Shown here: positions 1 to 5,637 of the stretch, one piece after another
How the letters are laid out: every line of letters starts with the position of its first letter
Position numbering within the stretch: position 1 is the stretch's first letter
Assembly: GCA_011051925.1 (NCBI GenBank)
Contig: DRKE01000372.1
Coordinates: forward strand, 1-5,637
Reading direction: 5' to 3'
From: Deltaproteobacteria bacterium
Lineage (GTDB): Bacteria > Myxococcota_A > UBA9160 > UBA4427
Length of the DNA stretch: 5,637 nucleotides
Program-made: the position numbers and the translations under genes
The notes under the pieces: generated by a model
Database searches by the model: none
Told to the model about the DNA's origin: nothing
What the model saw: the letters and a program-made list of their open reading frames with translations, nothing else

Positions 1-48
1 CTCAAGGGTTTCTCCTTTTTCCGATCGCAGGTTCTAGCACAGGGGGCG

Positions 49-91
49 GAGGGGCTGATCCCGCCAGGGTGAGGGGAATCCCGCCGGGTGA
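49..91. repeat. Imperfect tandem direct repeat upstream of the ileS promoter
   Basis: Two copies of a G-run/C-run unit lie head to tail. Unit 1 (49-72) reads GAGGGG, CTG, then ATCCCGCCAGGGTGA. Unit 2 (71-91) reads GAGGGG, A, then ATCCCGCCGGGTGA. The shared ATCCCGCC(A)GGGTGA cores start at 58 and 78, exactly 20 bp apart, or about two helical turns. Unit 2 ends at the base before the candidate -35 box at 92. The arrangement resembles paired operator or activator sites, but it could be a simple local duplication. The repeat itself is seen directly; a regulatory role is inference. No third copy was noticed elsewhere in the window. Confidence 0.6.
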
Positions 92-120
92 TTGAGACGT
101 CGGGCGATCGGCTCCATACT
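92..120 (+). promoter_or_regulatory. Candidate sigma70-type promoter for ileS
   Basis: TTGAGA at 92-97 matches the -35 consensus TTGACA at 5 of 6 positions. CATACT at 115-120 matches the -10 consensus TATAAT at 4 of 6. The spacer (98-114) is exactly 17 bp, the optimal length. Transcription would start near 127, giving a leader of about 100 nt before the ileS ATG at 226. This AT-richer patch stands out in a GC-rich region, and the direct repeat at 49-91 abuts it. The match is visible in the sequence; activity is inferred. Confidence 0.5.
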
Positions 121-186
121 CCCGGCGCACCCGTGGGCAGGGAGCGGCCGAGCCCGCGGCCTGTCCTTTCGTTCGCGTCCAACAGG

Positions 187-209
187 GCCGATGGCCGCAG
201 GGCCACGGC
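187..209 (+). other. Possible leader hairpin just upstream of the ileS ribosome binding site
   Basis: GCCG (187-190) can pair with CGGC (206-209), and TGGCC (192-196) with GGCCA (201-205). This gives a 9-bp stem with a single bulged A (191) and a GCAG tetraloop (197-200). It ends five bases before the purine-rich ribosome binding site at 214-220. No T-run follows, so it is not an intrinsic terminator. It could affect ribosome access or RNA stability, or be a chance stem in GC-rich sequence. Confidence 0.3.
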
Positions 210-213
210 TTCC

Positions 214-220
214 AGAAAGG
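214..220 (+). promoter_or_regulatory. Ribosome binding site fixing the ileS start
   Basis: AGAAAGG at 214-220 lies 5 nt before the ATG at 226. It is a moderate Shine-Dalgarno match. Together with the point where IleRS homology begins, it favours ATG 226 over the in-frame GTG at 88, which would add 46 poorly conserved-looking residues and lies upstream of the candidate promoter. Confidence 0.55.
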
Positions 221-225
221 TCGAG

Positions 226-3200
226 ATGAGCGCGCCATCCGAGCCCGTCTTCGAACGTGTCGAGGCGACAGCCGATTTCCCTGCGATGGAACGCGAGATC
301 CTCGAGTTCTGGTCCCGGATCGATGCGTTCCAGGAAAGCAATCGGCGACGCGCGGGACAGCCGGCCTTCACCTTCTACGATGGCCCGCCCTTCGCGACAG
401 GCACCCCCCACTACGGCCATCTGCTCGCTGGAACGATCAAGGACATCGTGCCGCGCTACTGGAACATGCGGGGACATTTCGTCGAGCGCCGATTCGGATG
501 GGATTGTCATGGCCTGCCCATCGAGGCCCTCGCCCAGGAGGCCCTCGGGCTGTCGGGTGCGGCGGAGATCCTCGAGCGGGGCGTTGCCGTCTTCAACGAG
601 CAGTGTCGGCAGATGGTCCATACCTACGTCGGGGAATGGCGAAAGACCGTCACCCGGATGGGCCGATGGGTCGACTTCGACAACGACTACAAGACCATGG
701 ATGTCGATTTCATGGAGTCGGTCTGGTGGGTCTTCAAGCAGCTCTGGGAGAAGGGCCGCATCTACAAGAGCTATCGGATCATGCCCTATTCGACGAAGCT
801 CTCGACGCCGCTCTCGAATTTCGAGGCGAACAAGAACTATCAGGACGTCCAGGATCCGGCCATCACGGTCCGCCTTCGTGTCGTGGAAGGGGCCGAGGCG
901 ATCGCGCCCGACCTGTCGGGCAGCGCGTCGCTCTTTCTCACGGCCTGGACGACGACGCCATGGACGCTGCCCGAGAACCTCGCCCTCTGTGTCGGTCCCG
1001 AGATCCCCTATTCGGTTGTCGAGGACCTCGAAACCGGGGACCGTCTGGTCTTCGCCGAGGCGCGTCTGGAGGCCTACGACAAGAAGCTGGGAAGCGCGGT
1101 GGTGAAGGCACTGGCCGGCGGCCTGGATCCCATCGGGCAGCAGGGTGGGAAATATCGGCTCGTGCGTCGGATCACCGGGCATGATCTCGCCGGGCTGCGC
1201 TACGAGCCGCTCTTTCCCTACTTCGCGGACCAGCCCCGCGCCTTCGCCGTCCTCGAAGACGGATTCGTCACGACCGAAGAGGGAACGGGCATCGTCCACC
1301 TCGCGCCTGCCTACGGCGAGGACGATTTCCGCATCTGTCGGCGTGAGGGGATCGACCTCGTCGACCCCCTCGACGCGGCCGCATGCTTCCAGGAGCCCGT
1401 CTCGGAGTACGTCGGTCTCTTCTGCAAGGATGCGGACAAGCCGATCATCAAGCGACTGAAGGAGGAAGGGAAGCTCGTGGCGCAGGGGACGATCCTGCAC
1501 AGCTATCCTTTCTGTGAGCGGACGAATACGCCCCTCATCTATCGCGCGATCGAGGCCTGGTATGTCCGGGTGGAGGATCTCCGCGACGATCTCGTCGCCA
1601 ACAACGAAGAGATCGGCTGGGTTCCCGCGAGTGTCGGCTCGAATCGTTTCGGAAACTGGCTGCGTGAGGCGAACGACTGGAACATCAGCCGGAACCGCTT
1701 CTGGGGATCCTGCATTCCCGTCTGGGTGAACGTCGAGGATCCATCGGACACGATCTGCGTCGGATCCCGTGCGGAACTCGAGTCCCTCTCGGGCGTGGCC
1801 GTCGACGATCTCCACAAGCACGTCATCGACGAGATCGTGATCGAGCGGGAGGGCAGGACCTATCGTCGAACGCCGGAAGTGCTCGACTGCTGGTTCGAGT
1901 CGGGCTCGATGCCCTATGCGCAGCAGCACTATCCCTTCGAGCGTGCCGATGAGCTCGATTCCTTCTTTCCCGCCCATTTCATCGCCGAGGGCCTCGACCA
2001 GACCCGGGGCTGGTTCTACACGCTCCTCGTGCTGGGCACGATCCTCTTCGGGCGGAGTCCCTATCGGAACGTGATCGTCAACGGGCTGATCCTCGCCCGG
2101 GACGGCAAGAAGATGTCGAAGAGCCTGAAGAACTACCCCGATCCGAACGAGATTCTCGATCGTTTCGGTGCCGACGCGCTTCGGGCCTATCTGATCGATT
2201 CACCCGTCGTTCGCGCGGAGGAACTCCGCTTCGAGGAGGCGGGTCTGAAGGAGATCGTGCGGACCGTCGTGCTGCCCTACTGGAACGTCCTTTCGTTCTT
2301 CACGACCTACGCGAATCTCGACGGCTATGATCCTCGGAGCTGGCAGGCCGACCCCGTCCGTGAGCGTGCGGACATCGACCGCTGGGTGCTCTCGGTCCTC
2401 CAGAGTCTCGTTCGGGACGTCAATCGCGAGATGGAGGCCTATCGGCTCTACGCGGTCGTGCCGAGGCTCGTGAGTTTCATCGACGACCTGACGAACTGGT
2501 ACGTCCGGCGTTCCCGGTCGCGTTTCTGGAAGAGCGAGGACGATCGTGACAAGACGAATGCCTTCGCGACGCTCTACGAGGTCCTGACGACCTTCTCGAA
2601 GGTCCTGGCGCCCTTCATGCCCTTCCTGACGGAAGGGGTCTATCAGCGGCTCGTTCGTGCCATCGATCCTTCGGCACCCGAGAGCATCCACTGGTGCGAC
2701 TATCCGAACGTCGACGAGAGCCAGATCGACGAAGGGCTCGAGCGGCGGATGGCGACGGTGCGGGCGGTTTCGGCACTGGGGAGACGGATTCGCGAGGACC
2801 ACAAGCGAAGGGTCCGTCAGCCGCTCCGTGAAATGATCGTCGTCCATCGAGACGAGGCCGTACGCGAAGACGTCCTCGCTGCGGCGGAGCTGCTCGAGAG
2901 CGAGCTGAACGTGAAGGCGGTTTCCGTCGAGGCAGACGAGAGCGCGTTCGCGACCGTCTCCGTGAAGCCCAACTTCAAGACCCTCGGCAAGCGTTGTGGC
3001 CCGAAGCTCAAGGAGATCGGTCCAGAGCTCGCGCGTTGGGGATTCGACGAGGTCGCCCGGCTCGAGGCCGGGGAGTCGATCGTCGTCGCTGGTGAGCCGA
3101 TCACGCTGGAAGACGTCCTCCTGCAGCGCGCCGTCCGGGGTGATGCCGCGACCGCGACGAATGGCGAGTACACCGTCGTCCTCGATATCGTTCTCGATGA

Positions 3201-3486
3201 CGTGCTGCTTCGGGAAGGGCTGGCTCGAGACGCGGTCAATCTCTGGAACAACGCCCGGAAGGAAGCGGGATTCGCGGTCTCGGATCGGATCCGTGTCCGC
3301 TGGGTCTGCGAGGATCGGGAAGTCGCGCGGGTGCTCGAAGAACATGCGGATCTCATCGCCCGGGAGATCCTCGCGACGCGATTCGAAAGGCTCGGCGAGG
3401 AGCAGGAGACGGATCCCCGGGTCGATGCCGAGATGAAGCTCGGGGAGGCGACGGTGCGCTACGCGATCGAGCGACAAGAAGAATGA
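226..3486 (+). CDS. ileS: Isoleucyl-tRNA synthetase, eukaryote-like type 2 (IleRS2)
   Basis: This cytosolic class I synthetase joins isoleucine to tRNA-Ile using ATP and hydrolyses mischarged Val-tRNA-Ile. The 1086-aa product has the full domain order. The catalytic-core HIGH motif is HYGH (62-65), inside a GTPHYGHLLAGTIKDI stretch typical of type 2 enzymes. The CP1 editing domain carries the Thr-rich TAWTTTPWTLP (239-249) and GTGIVHLAPAYGEDDF (353-368, with the conserved Asp). Core motifs follow: WNISRNRFWG (485-494), CWFESGSMP (555-563), EGLDQTRGWFY (588-598) and KMSKS (629-633). The anticodon-binding helical domain spans about 716-812 and includes NWYVRRSRSRFW (757-768). The C-terminus lacks the Cys-rich zinc finger of type 1 bacterial IleRS, another type 2 trait. 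The length is slightly above the usual 1030-1050 aa. Type 2 enzymes are known to be less sensitive to mupirocin. No frameshift or missing motif is seen. The next gene starts 10 nt downstream. Confidence 0.97.
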   Translation: MSAPSEPVFERVEATADFPAMEREILEFWSRIDAFQESNRRRAGQPAFTFYDGPPFATGTPHYGHLLAGTIKDIVPRYWNMRGHFVERRFGWDCHGLPIEALAQEALGLSGAAEILERGVAVFNEQCRQMVHTYVGEWRKTVTRMGRWVDFDNDYKTMDVDFMESVWWVFKQLWEKGRIYKSYRIMPYSTKLSTPLSNFEANKNYQDVQDPAITVRLRVVEGAEAIAPDLSGSASLFLTAWTTTPWTLPENLALCVGPEIPYSVVEDLETGDRLVFAEARLEAYDKKLGSAVVKALAGGLDPIGQQGGKYRLVRRITGHDLAGLRYEPLFPYFADQPRAFAVLEDGFVTTEEGTGIVHLAPAYGEDDFRICRREGIDLVDPLDAAACFQEPVSEYVGLFCKDADKPIIKRLKEEGKLVAQGTILHSYPFCERTNTPLIYRAIEAWYVRVEDLRDDLVANNEEIGWVPASVGSNRFGNWLREANDWNISRNRFWGSCIPVWVNVEDPSDTICVGSRAELESLSGVAVDDLHKHVIDEIVIEREGRTYRRTPEVLDCWFESGSMPYAQQHYPFERADELDSFFPAHFIAEGLDQTRGWFYTLLVLGTILFGRSPYRNVIVNGLILARDGKKMSKSLKNYPDPNEILDRFGADALRAYLIDSPVVRAEELRFEEAGLKEIVRTVVLPYWNVLSFFTTYANLDGYDPRSWQADPVRERADIDRWVLSVLQSLVRDVNREMEAYRLYAVVPRLVSFIDDLTNWYVRRSRSRFWKSEDDRDKTNAFATLYEVLTTFSKVLAPFMPFLTEGVYQRLVRAIDPSAPESIHWCDYPNVDESQIDEGLERRMATVRAVSALGRRIREDHKRRVRQPLREMIVVHRDEAVREDVLAAAELLESELNVKAVSVEADESAFATVSVKPNFKTLGKRCGPKLKEIGPELARWGFDEVARLEAGESIVVAGEPITLEDVLLQRAVRGDAATATNGEYTVVLDIVLDDVLLREGLARDAVNLWNNARKEAGFAVSDRIRVRWVCEDREVARVLEEHADLIAREILATRFERLGEEQETDPRVDAEMKLGEATVRYAIERQEE

Positions 3487-3496
3487 GGGGAAGCCG

Positions 3497-4189
3497 ATGG
3501 GAGTCGTGACCAGGGAGAATCGGGATGGCATCGAGATCCTGCGGATCGATCATGGCAAACCGAACTCGATCTCGAAGGCCGTTTCGGACGAATTGATCCG
3601 CGGCCTCGACGAGGCGGAGAAATCGGCGGATGCGGTCGTCATCCTCGGCAAGCCCGGGATCTTCAGCGGAGGATTCGACCTTCCCACGATGGGAAAGGGC
3701 GTCGAGGCGGCCCGCGAGATGTTGCGTGCGGGCGCCATCCTGCTGATGTCGATCTACAACCACCCGAAGCCGGTCGTGATCGGATGCACGGGGCATGCGA
3801 TTGCCATGGGGACCTTCATCCTGCTGGCAGGGGACGAAAGGATCGGTGCCGAGGGCGCGTTCAAGATCGGTGCGAACGAGAGCGCGATCGGCATGACACT
3901 GCCGACCTTCGCGATGGAACTCGCCCGCGCGCGGATCTCGAAGCGACATTTCGATCGCATGATCGTCCATTCCACGATCTACGATCCCGCAGGCGCGGTC
4001 GACGCGGGGATTCTCGATCGGGTCGTCGCGGGGGATCGCGTGGAGGCGGAATGCCTGGAGGCGGCGCGGCGCCTGGCGGCACTCAAGCAACCCGCCTTCC
4101 GCAACAACAAGCGACTGGCTCACGAGGAAACCGTCCACCGCATTCTCTCCACCCTCGACGAGAACCTCGATAGCTTGATGCCGAAATGA
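3497..4189 (+). CDS. Crotonase/enoyl-CoA hydratase-isomerase family protein
   Basis: This 230-aa protein has the crotonase fold, whose members act on acyl-CoA thioesters and stabilise an enolate in an oxyanion hole. The first oxyanion loop is FSGGFDL (56-62). The second is GHAIAMGTFILLAGD (99-113), with Gly105 in the expected place. Where hydratases have the first catalytic Glu (GGGCEL type loop), this protein has Phe107. The second Glu is kept as Glu128 in IGANESAIGM. One Glu in an (L/A)NE(T/S) loop is the pattern of delta3,delta2-enoyl-CoA isomerases, so isomerase or another single-acid activity is likelier than hydration. It resembles the roughly 230-aa 'crotonase/enoyl-CoA hydratase family' proteins known from pseudomonads. 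It is shorter than classical hydratases (about 255-260 aa), and its C-terminal helical region is short. The Shine-Dalgarno GAGGGG (3485-3490) overlaps the ileS stop codon, suggesting translational coupling. The substrate is unknown. Confidence 0.9.
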   Translation: MGVVTRENRDGIEILRIDHGKPNSISKAVSDELIRGLDEAEKSADAVVILGKPGIFSGGFDLPTMGKGVEAAREMLRAGAILLMSIYNHPKPVVIGCTGHAIAMGTFILLAGDERIGAEGAFKIGANESAIGMTLPTFAMELARARISKRHFDRMIVHSTIYDPAGAVDAGILDRVVAGDRVEAECLEAARRLAALKQPAFRNNKRLAHEETVHRILSTLDENLDSLMPK

Positions 4190-4191
4190 CC

Positions 4192-4200
4192 AGGAAGGAG
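4192..4200 (+). promoter_or_regulatory. Strong ribosome binding site that decides the ADH start
   Basis: AGGAAGGAG at 4192-4200 is a near-ideal Shine-Dalgarno sequence. It sits 8 nt before ATG 4209. An upstream in-frame GTG at 4200 overlaps the last base of this site and so could not be served by it. The start is therefore placed at 4209. Confidence 0.75.
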
Positions 4201-4208
4201 TGACGATC

Positions 4209-5303
4209 ATGCGAGCCGCCCTGCTCGAGAAGAACCAACAACCCCTCGCCGTCGTCGGCGACATCACGGTCGAGCGTCCGCGCGAACGGGATGTGGTCGT
4301 ACGGATCTCCCATTGTGGCATCTGCCATTCGGACCTCACGATGGTCGACCTTCCGGAGGGGGGACAGCTGCCCGCCGTCTTCGGGCACGAGGCGGCGGGT
4401 ACGGTCGAAGAGGTCGGCAGCGCCGTCACGCGGCTCGCGAAGGGCGACAAGGTCATGTTGACGCCCCTGCCTTCCTGCGGCACCTGCTACTACTGCGTTC
4501 GCGGGGAGTTCTCGCTTTGCGTCGACGGACAGAACTTCATGACGGGATTGCGCGCGGACGGGACGACGCCGCTATCCCGCGCCGGCCAGCCCGTCTTCCA
4601 GGGCTTCGGCCTGGGCGGCTGGGGAGAGATCGCGGTCGTCGACGAGGGACGGGCGATCAAGGTGGACCCGGATACGCCGCTCGAGATCGCCTGTGTGATC
4701 GGCTGCGCGGTCCAGACCGGCGTGGGCGCCGTCCTCAATACCGCGAAGGTCGAGGAGGGCGCGACGGTCCTCGTGATGGGCCTCGGCGGAATCGGCATCT
4801 CGATCGTGCAGGGTGCCCGACTGGCCAATGCTTCACGCATCATCGTCTCCGACCCCGTCGCCGAGCGGCGTGATCACGCTTCGAATTTCGGGGCGACCGA
4901 GATCCTGGACCCGGAAGGGGACGACATCGTTGCCCGGGTGATCGAAGCGACCGGTGGAATCGGTGTCGACTACGCCTTCGATGCTGCGGGCAGTTCGGCG
5001 CTCATCGCCCAGGGGCTCGCCGCGACGCGGAGTGGTGGAACGACGGTCATGGTGGGCGCACCGATGGATCCCCTCGAGCTGCCGCTGCCCGCGATGTTCC
5101 TGACCCAGGAAAAGAAACTCGTCGGATCGCTCCTCGGATCCTGCAACGGCCATCGTGACATCCCGCGCTTCCTCGCCCTGTGGCGCAAGGGCGCCCTCGA
5201 TCTCGAAAGCATGATCAGCGCTCGGCGCCCGATCGAGGAGATCAATGCGGGGCTCGACGACATGAGGGCGCGGCGCGGGCTCCGTACCGTTCTGGAACTC
5301 TAG
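4209..5303 (+). CDS. Zinc-dependent medium-chain alcohol dehydrogenase (MDR superfamily)
   Basis: This 364-aa cytosolic enzyme probably interconverts an alcohol and an aldehyde or ketone with NAD(H). Catalytic-zinc ligands are visible: Cys39 in CGICHSD (36-42), His60-Glu61 in FGHEAAG, and Cys166 in IGCAVQTG. The structural-zinc lobe has Cys90, Cys93, Cys96 and Cys104 with the canonical C-x2-C-x2-C-x7-C spacing. The Rossmann nucleotide-binding motif is GLGGIG (191-196), and the acidic Asp215 in IIVSD at the end of the second strand favours NAD over NADP. The C-terminal GSLLGSCN (306-313) and overall layout resemble the class III-like Zn-ADHs common in mycobacteria (AdhB/AdhD group). The length is normal and all zinc ligands are intact, so it should be active. 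It follows the crotonase gene by 19 nt, probably in the same transcript, which suggests a shared lipid or alcohol pathway. Its physiological substrate cannot be read from sequence. Confidence 0.93.
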   Translation: MRAALLEKNQQPLAVVGDITVERPRERDVVVRISHCGICHSDLTMVDLPEGGQLPAVFGHEAAGTVEEVGSAVTRLAKGDKVMLTPLPSCGTCYYCVRGEFSLCVDGQNFMTGLRADGTTPLSRAGQPVFQGFGLGGWGEIAVVDEGRAIKVDPDTPLEIACVIGCAVQTGVGAVLNTAKVEEGATVLVMGLGGIGISIVQGARLANASRIIVSDPVAERRDHASNFGATEILDPEGDDIVARVIEATGGIGVDYAFDAAGSSALIAQGLAATRSGGTTVMVGAPMDPLELPLPAMFLTQEKKLVGSLLGSCNGHRDIPRFLALWRKGALDLESMISARRPIEEINAGLDDMRARRGLRTVLEL

Positions 5304-5340
5304 GCCGGACACCGGGGGCACCGGATCTCCGCGAGCTTCC

Positions 5341-5367
5341 CTCCCTCGGCGTTCGGGGTCGAGGGGG
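5341..5367. terminator. Weak candidate hairpin between convergent genes
   Basis: CTCCCTCG (5341-5348) can pair with CGAGGGGG (5360-5367), giving an 8-bp stem with one T-G wobble and an 11-nt loop. Only CTT follows on the + strand, and no T-run follows on the - strand, so it is a poor match to an intrinsic terminator. Its position between the converging ADH and SDR genes is where a bidirectional terminator would be expected. The rest of the 87-nt gap (5304-5390) shows only two CACCGG copies (5310-5315, 5319-5324). Confidence 0.25.
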
Positions 5368-5390
5368 CTTGTGGTGGATCGTGGAACTCG

Positions 5391-5637
5391 TCAGCCGCCG
5401 GTGAGGGCTTCGTGGCCGATGGCAGGTTCGACGAACTGGGTGAAATCGGGCCCGCGGCGGAGGGCATGGCCGCCGTCGACGTTGATGGCGACGCCCGTGA
5501 TCCAGCGGGATCCGGGGCCGATCAGGAAGCGGGCGAGGTGCGCCACGTCCTCGGGCCGACCGACATCGGCCATCGGGGTGTTCCGGATATACGATTCGTA
5601 GACCTCGCTGTCGCGCGGGATCCCGGACATGATCTCC
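5391..5637 (-). CDS. Short-chain dehydrogenase/reductase, C-terminal part (gene continues past the right edge)
   Basis: The reading frame is open from the right edge to a TGA at 5393-5391 and shows the last 81 or so residues. The visible part carries the classical SDR C-terminal signature: GRPEDVAHLARFLIGP, then SRWITGVAINVDGGHAL. This is the 'GxPE(D/E)(V/I)A ... (Y/W)ITG ... VDGG' block of FabG-like classical SDRs that closes the NAD(P) and substrate pocket. A further tail of about 24 residues (RRGPDFTQF to the terminal TGG) follows the VDGG region. The Rossmann TGxxxGxG motif and the YxxxK active site lie outside the window, so cofactor and substrate are unknown. An internal ATG (5630-5628) is not the start, because homology and the open frame continue upstream. 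The gene converges on the ADH gene, so it is a separate transcription unit. Confidence 0.88.
   Translation of the reverse strand, partial: EIMSGIPRDSEVYESYIRNTPMADVGRPEDVAHLARFLIGPGSRWITGVAINVDGGHALRRGPDFTQFVEPAIGHEALTGG

Noticed and set aside
88..225. In-frame GTG start at 88 extending IleRS by 46 residues
   Set aside because: The extension looks like translated non-coding sequence, the GTG lies upstream of the candidate promoter and within the repeat, and ATG 226 has a ribosome binding site and fits the IleRS2 N-terminus.
120..225. T-box riboswitch in the ileS leader
   Set aside because: The leader is only about 100 nt from the candidate start, and no T-box sequence or terminator/antiterminator pair with a T-run was seen.
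34..1977. 647-codon open frame on the - strand opposite ileS
   Set aside because: Its codons are exact reverse complements of ileS codons. It stays open because the sense gene avoids TTA, CTA and TCA there, which is usual in GC-rich genes. The product has no recognisable motif.
2200..3531. 443-codon open frame on the - strand opposite the ileS 3' half
   Set aside because: It is the same codon-register shadow of ileS, bounded by a sense TCA codon at 2200. No family is recognisable.
4200..4208. In-frame GTG start at 4200 for the ADH
   Set aside because: It overlaps the Shine-Dalgarno sequence itself; ATG 4209 is correctly spaced and gives the MRAALL type N-terminus usual for the family.
3353..4483. 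376-codon open frame on the - strand across the crotonase and ADH genes
   Set aside because: It runs across three clear + strand genes and their ribosome binding sites, and shows no domain signature.
5371..5601. 76-codon + strand open frame at the right end
   Set aside because: It is a shadow of the convergent SDR gene, whose - strand translation carries the clear ITG and VDGG signature.

Overview
This 5.6 kb window comes from a GC-rich bacterial chromosome (roughly 60-65% G+C by eye, third codon positions mostly C or G). It reads as ordinary chromosomal sequence: no mobile element, CRISPR array, tRNA or rRNA was seen. The lineage cannot be fixed from the window alone. A eukaryote-like (type 2) isoleucyl-tRNA synthetase next to lipid or alcohol-metabolism enzymes would suit a high-GC group such as an actinobacterium or a delta-proteobacterium/myxobacterium-like organism; that is inference.

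Layout. Positions 1-225 are non-coding on the + strand and look like a control region. They hold an imperfect tandem repeat (49-91), a sigma70-like promoter directly after it (92-120), a leader with a possible hairpin (187-209), and a ribosome binding site (214-220). Then come three genes on the + strand: ileS (226-3486, type 2 isoleucyl-tRNA synthetase, 1086 aa), a crotonase-fold protein (3497-4189, 230 aa) and a zinc-dependent medium-chain alcohol dehydrogenase (4209-5303, 364 aa). The gaps are 10 and 19 nt, each with a Shine-Dalgarno sequence, so the three are probably one transcript. After an 87-nt gap with at most a weak hairpin, the 3' end of a convergent short-chain dehydrogenase/reductase gene (5391-5637, - strand) runs off the right edge.

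How the genes relate. IleRS charges tRNA-Ile and edits mischarged valine. The crotonase-like protein keeps only one of the two catalytic glutamates of enoyl-CoA hydratases and resembles enoyl-CoA isomerases in its active-site loop. The ADH and SDR are NAD(P)-dependent oxidoreductases. Crotonase, ADH and SDR together suggest acyl-CoA, fatty-acid, alcohol or steroid-type metabolism; substrates cannot be read from sequence.

No convincing undescribed system was found. The points most worth a second look are the tandem repeat abutting the ileS promoter, the coupling of ileS to lipid-type enzymes, the altered crotonase active site, and a strong excess of GATC tetramers.
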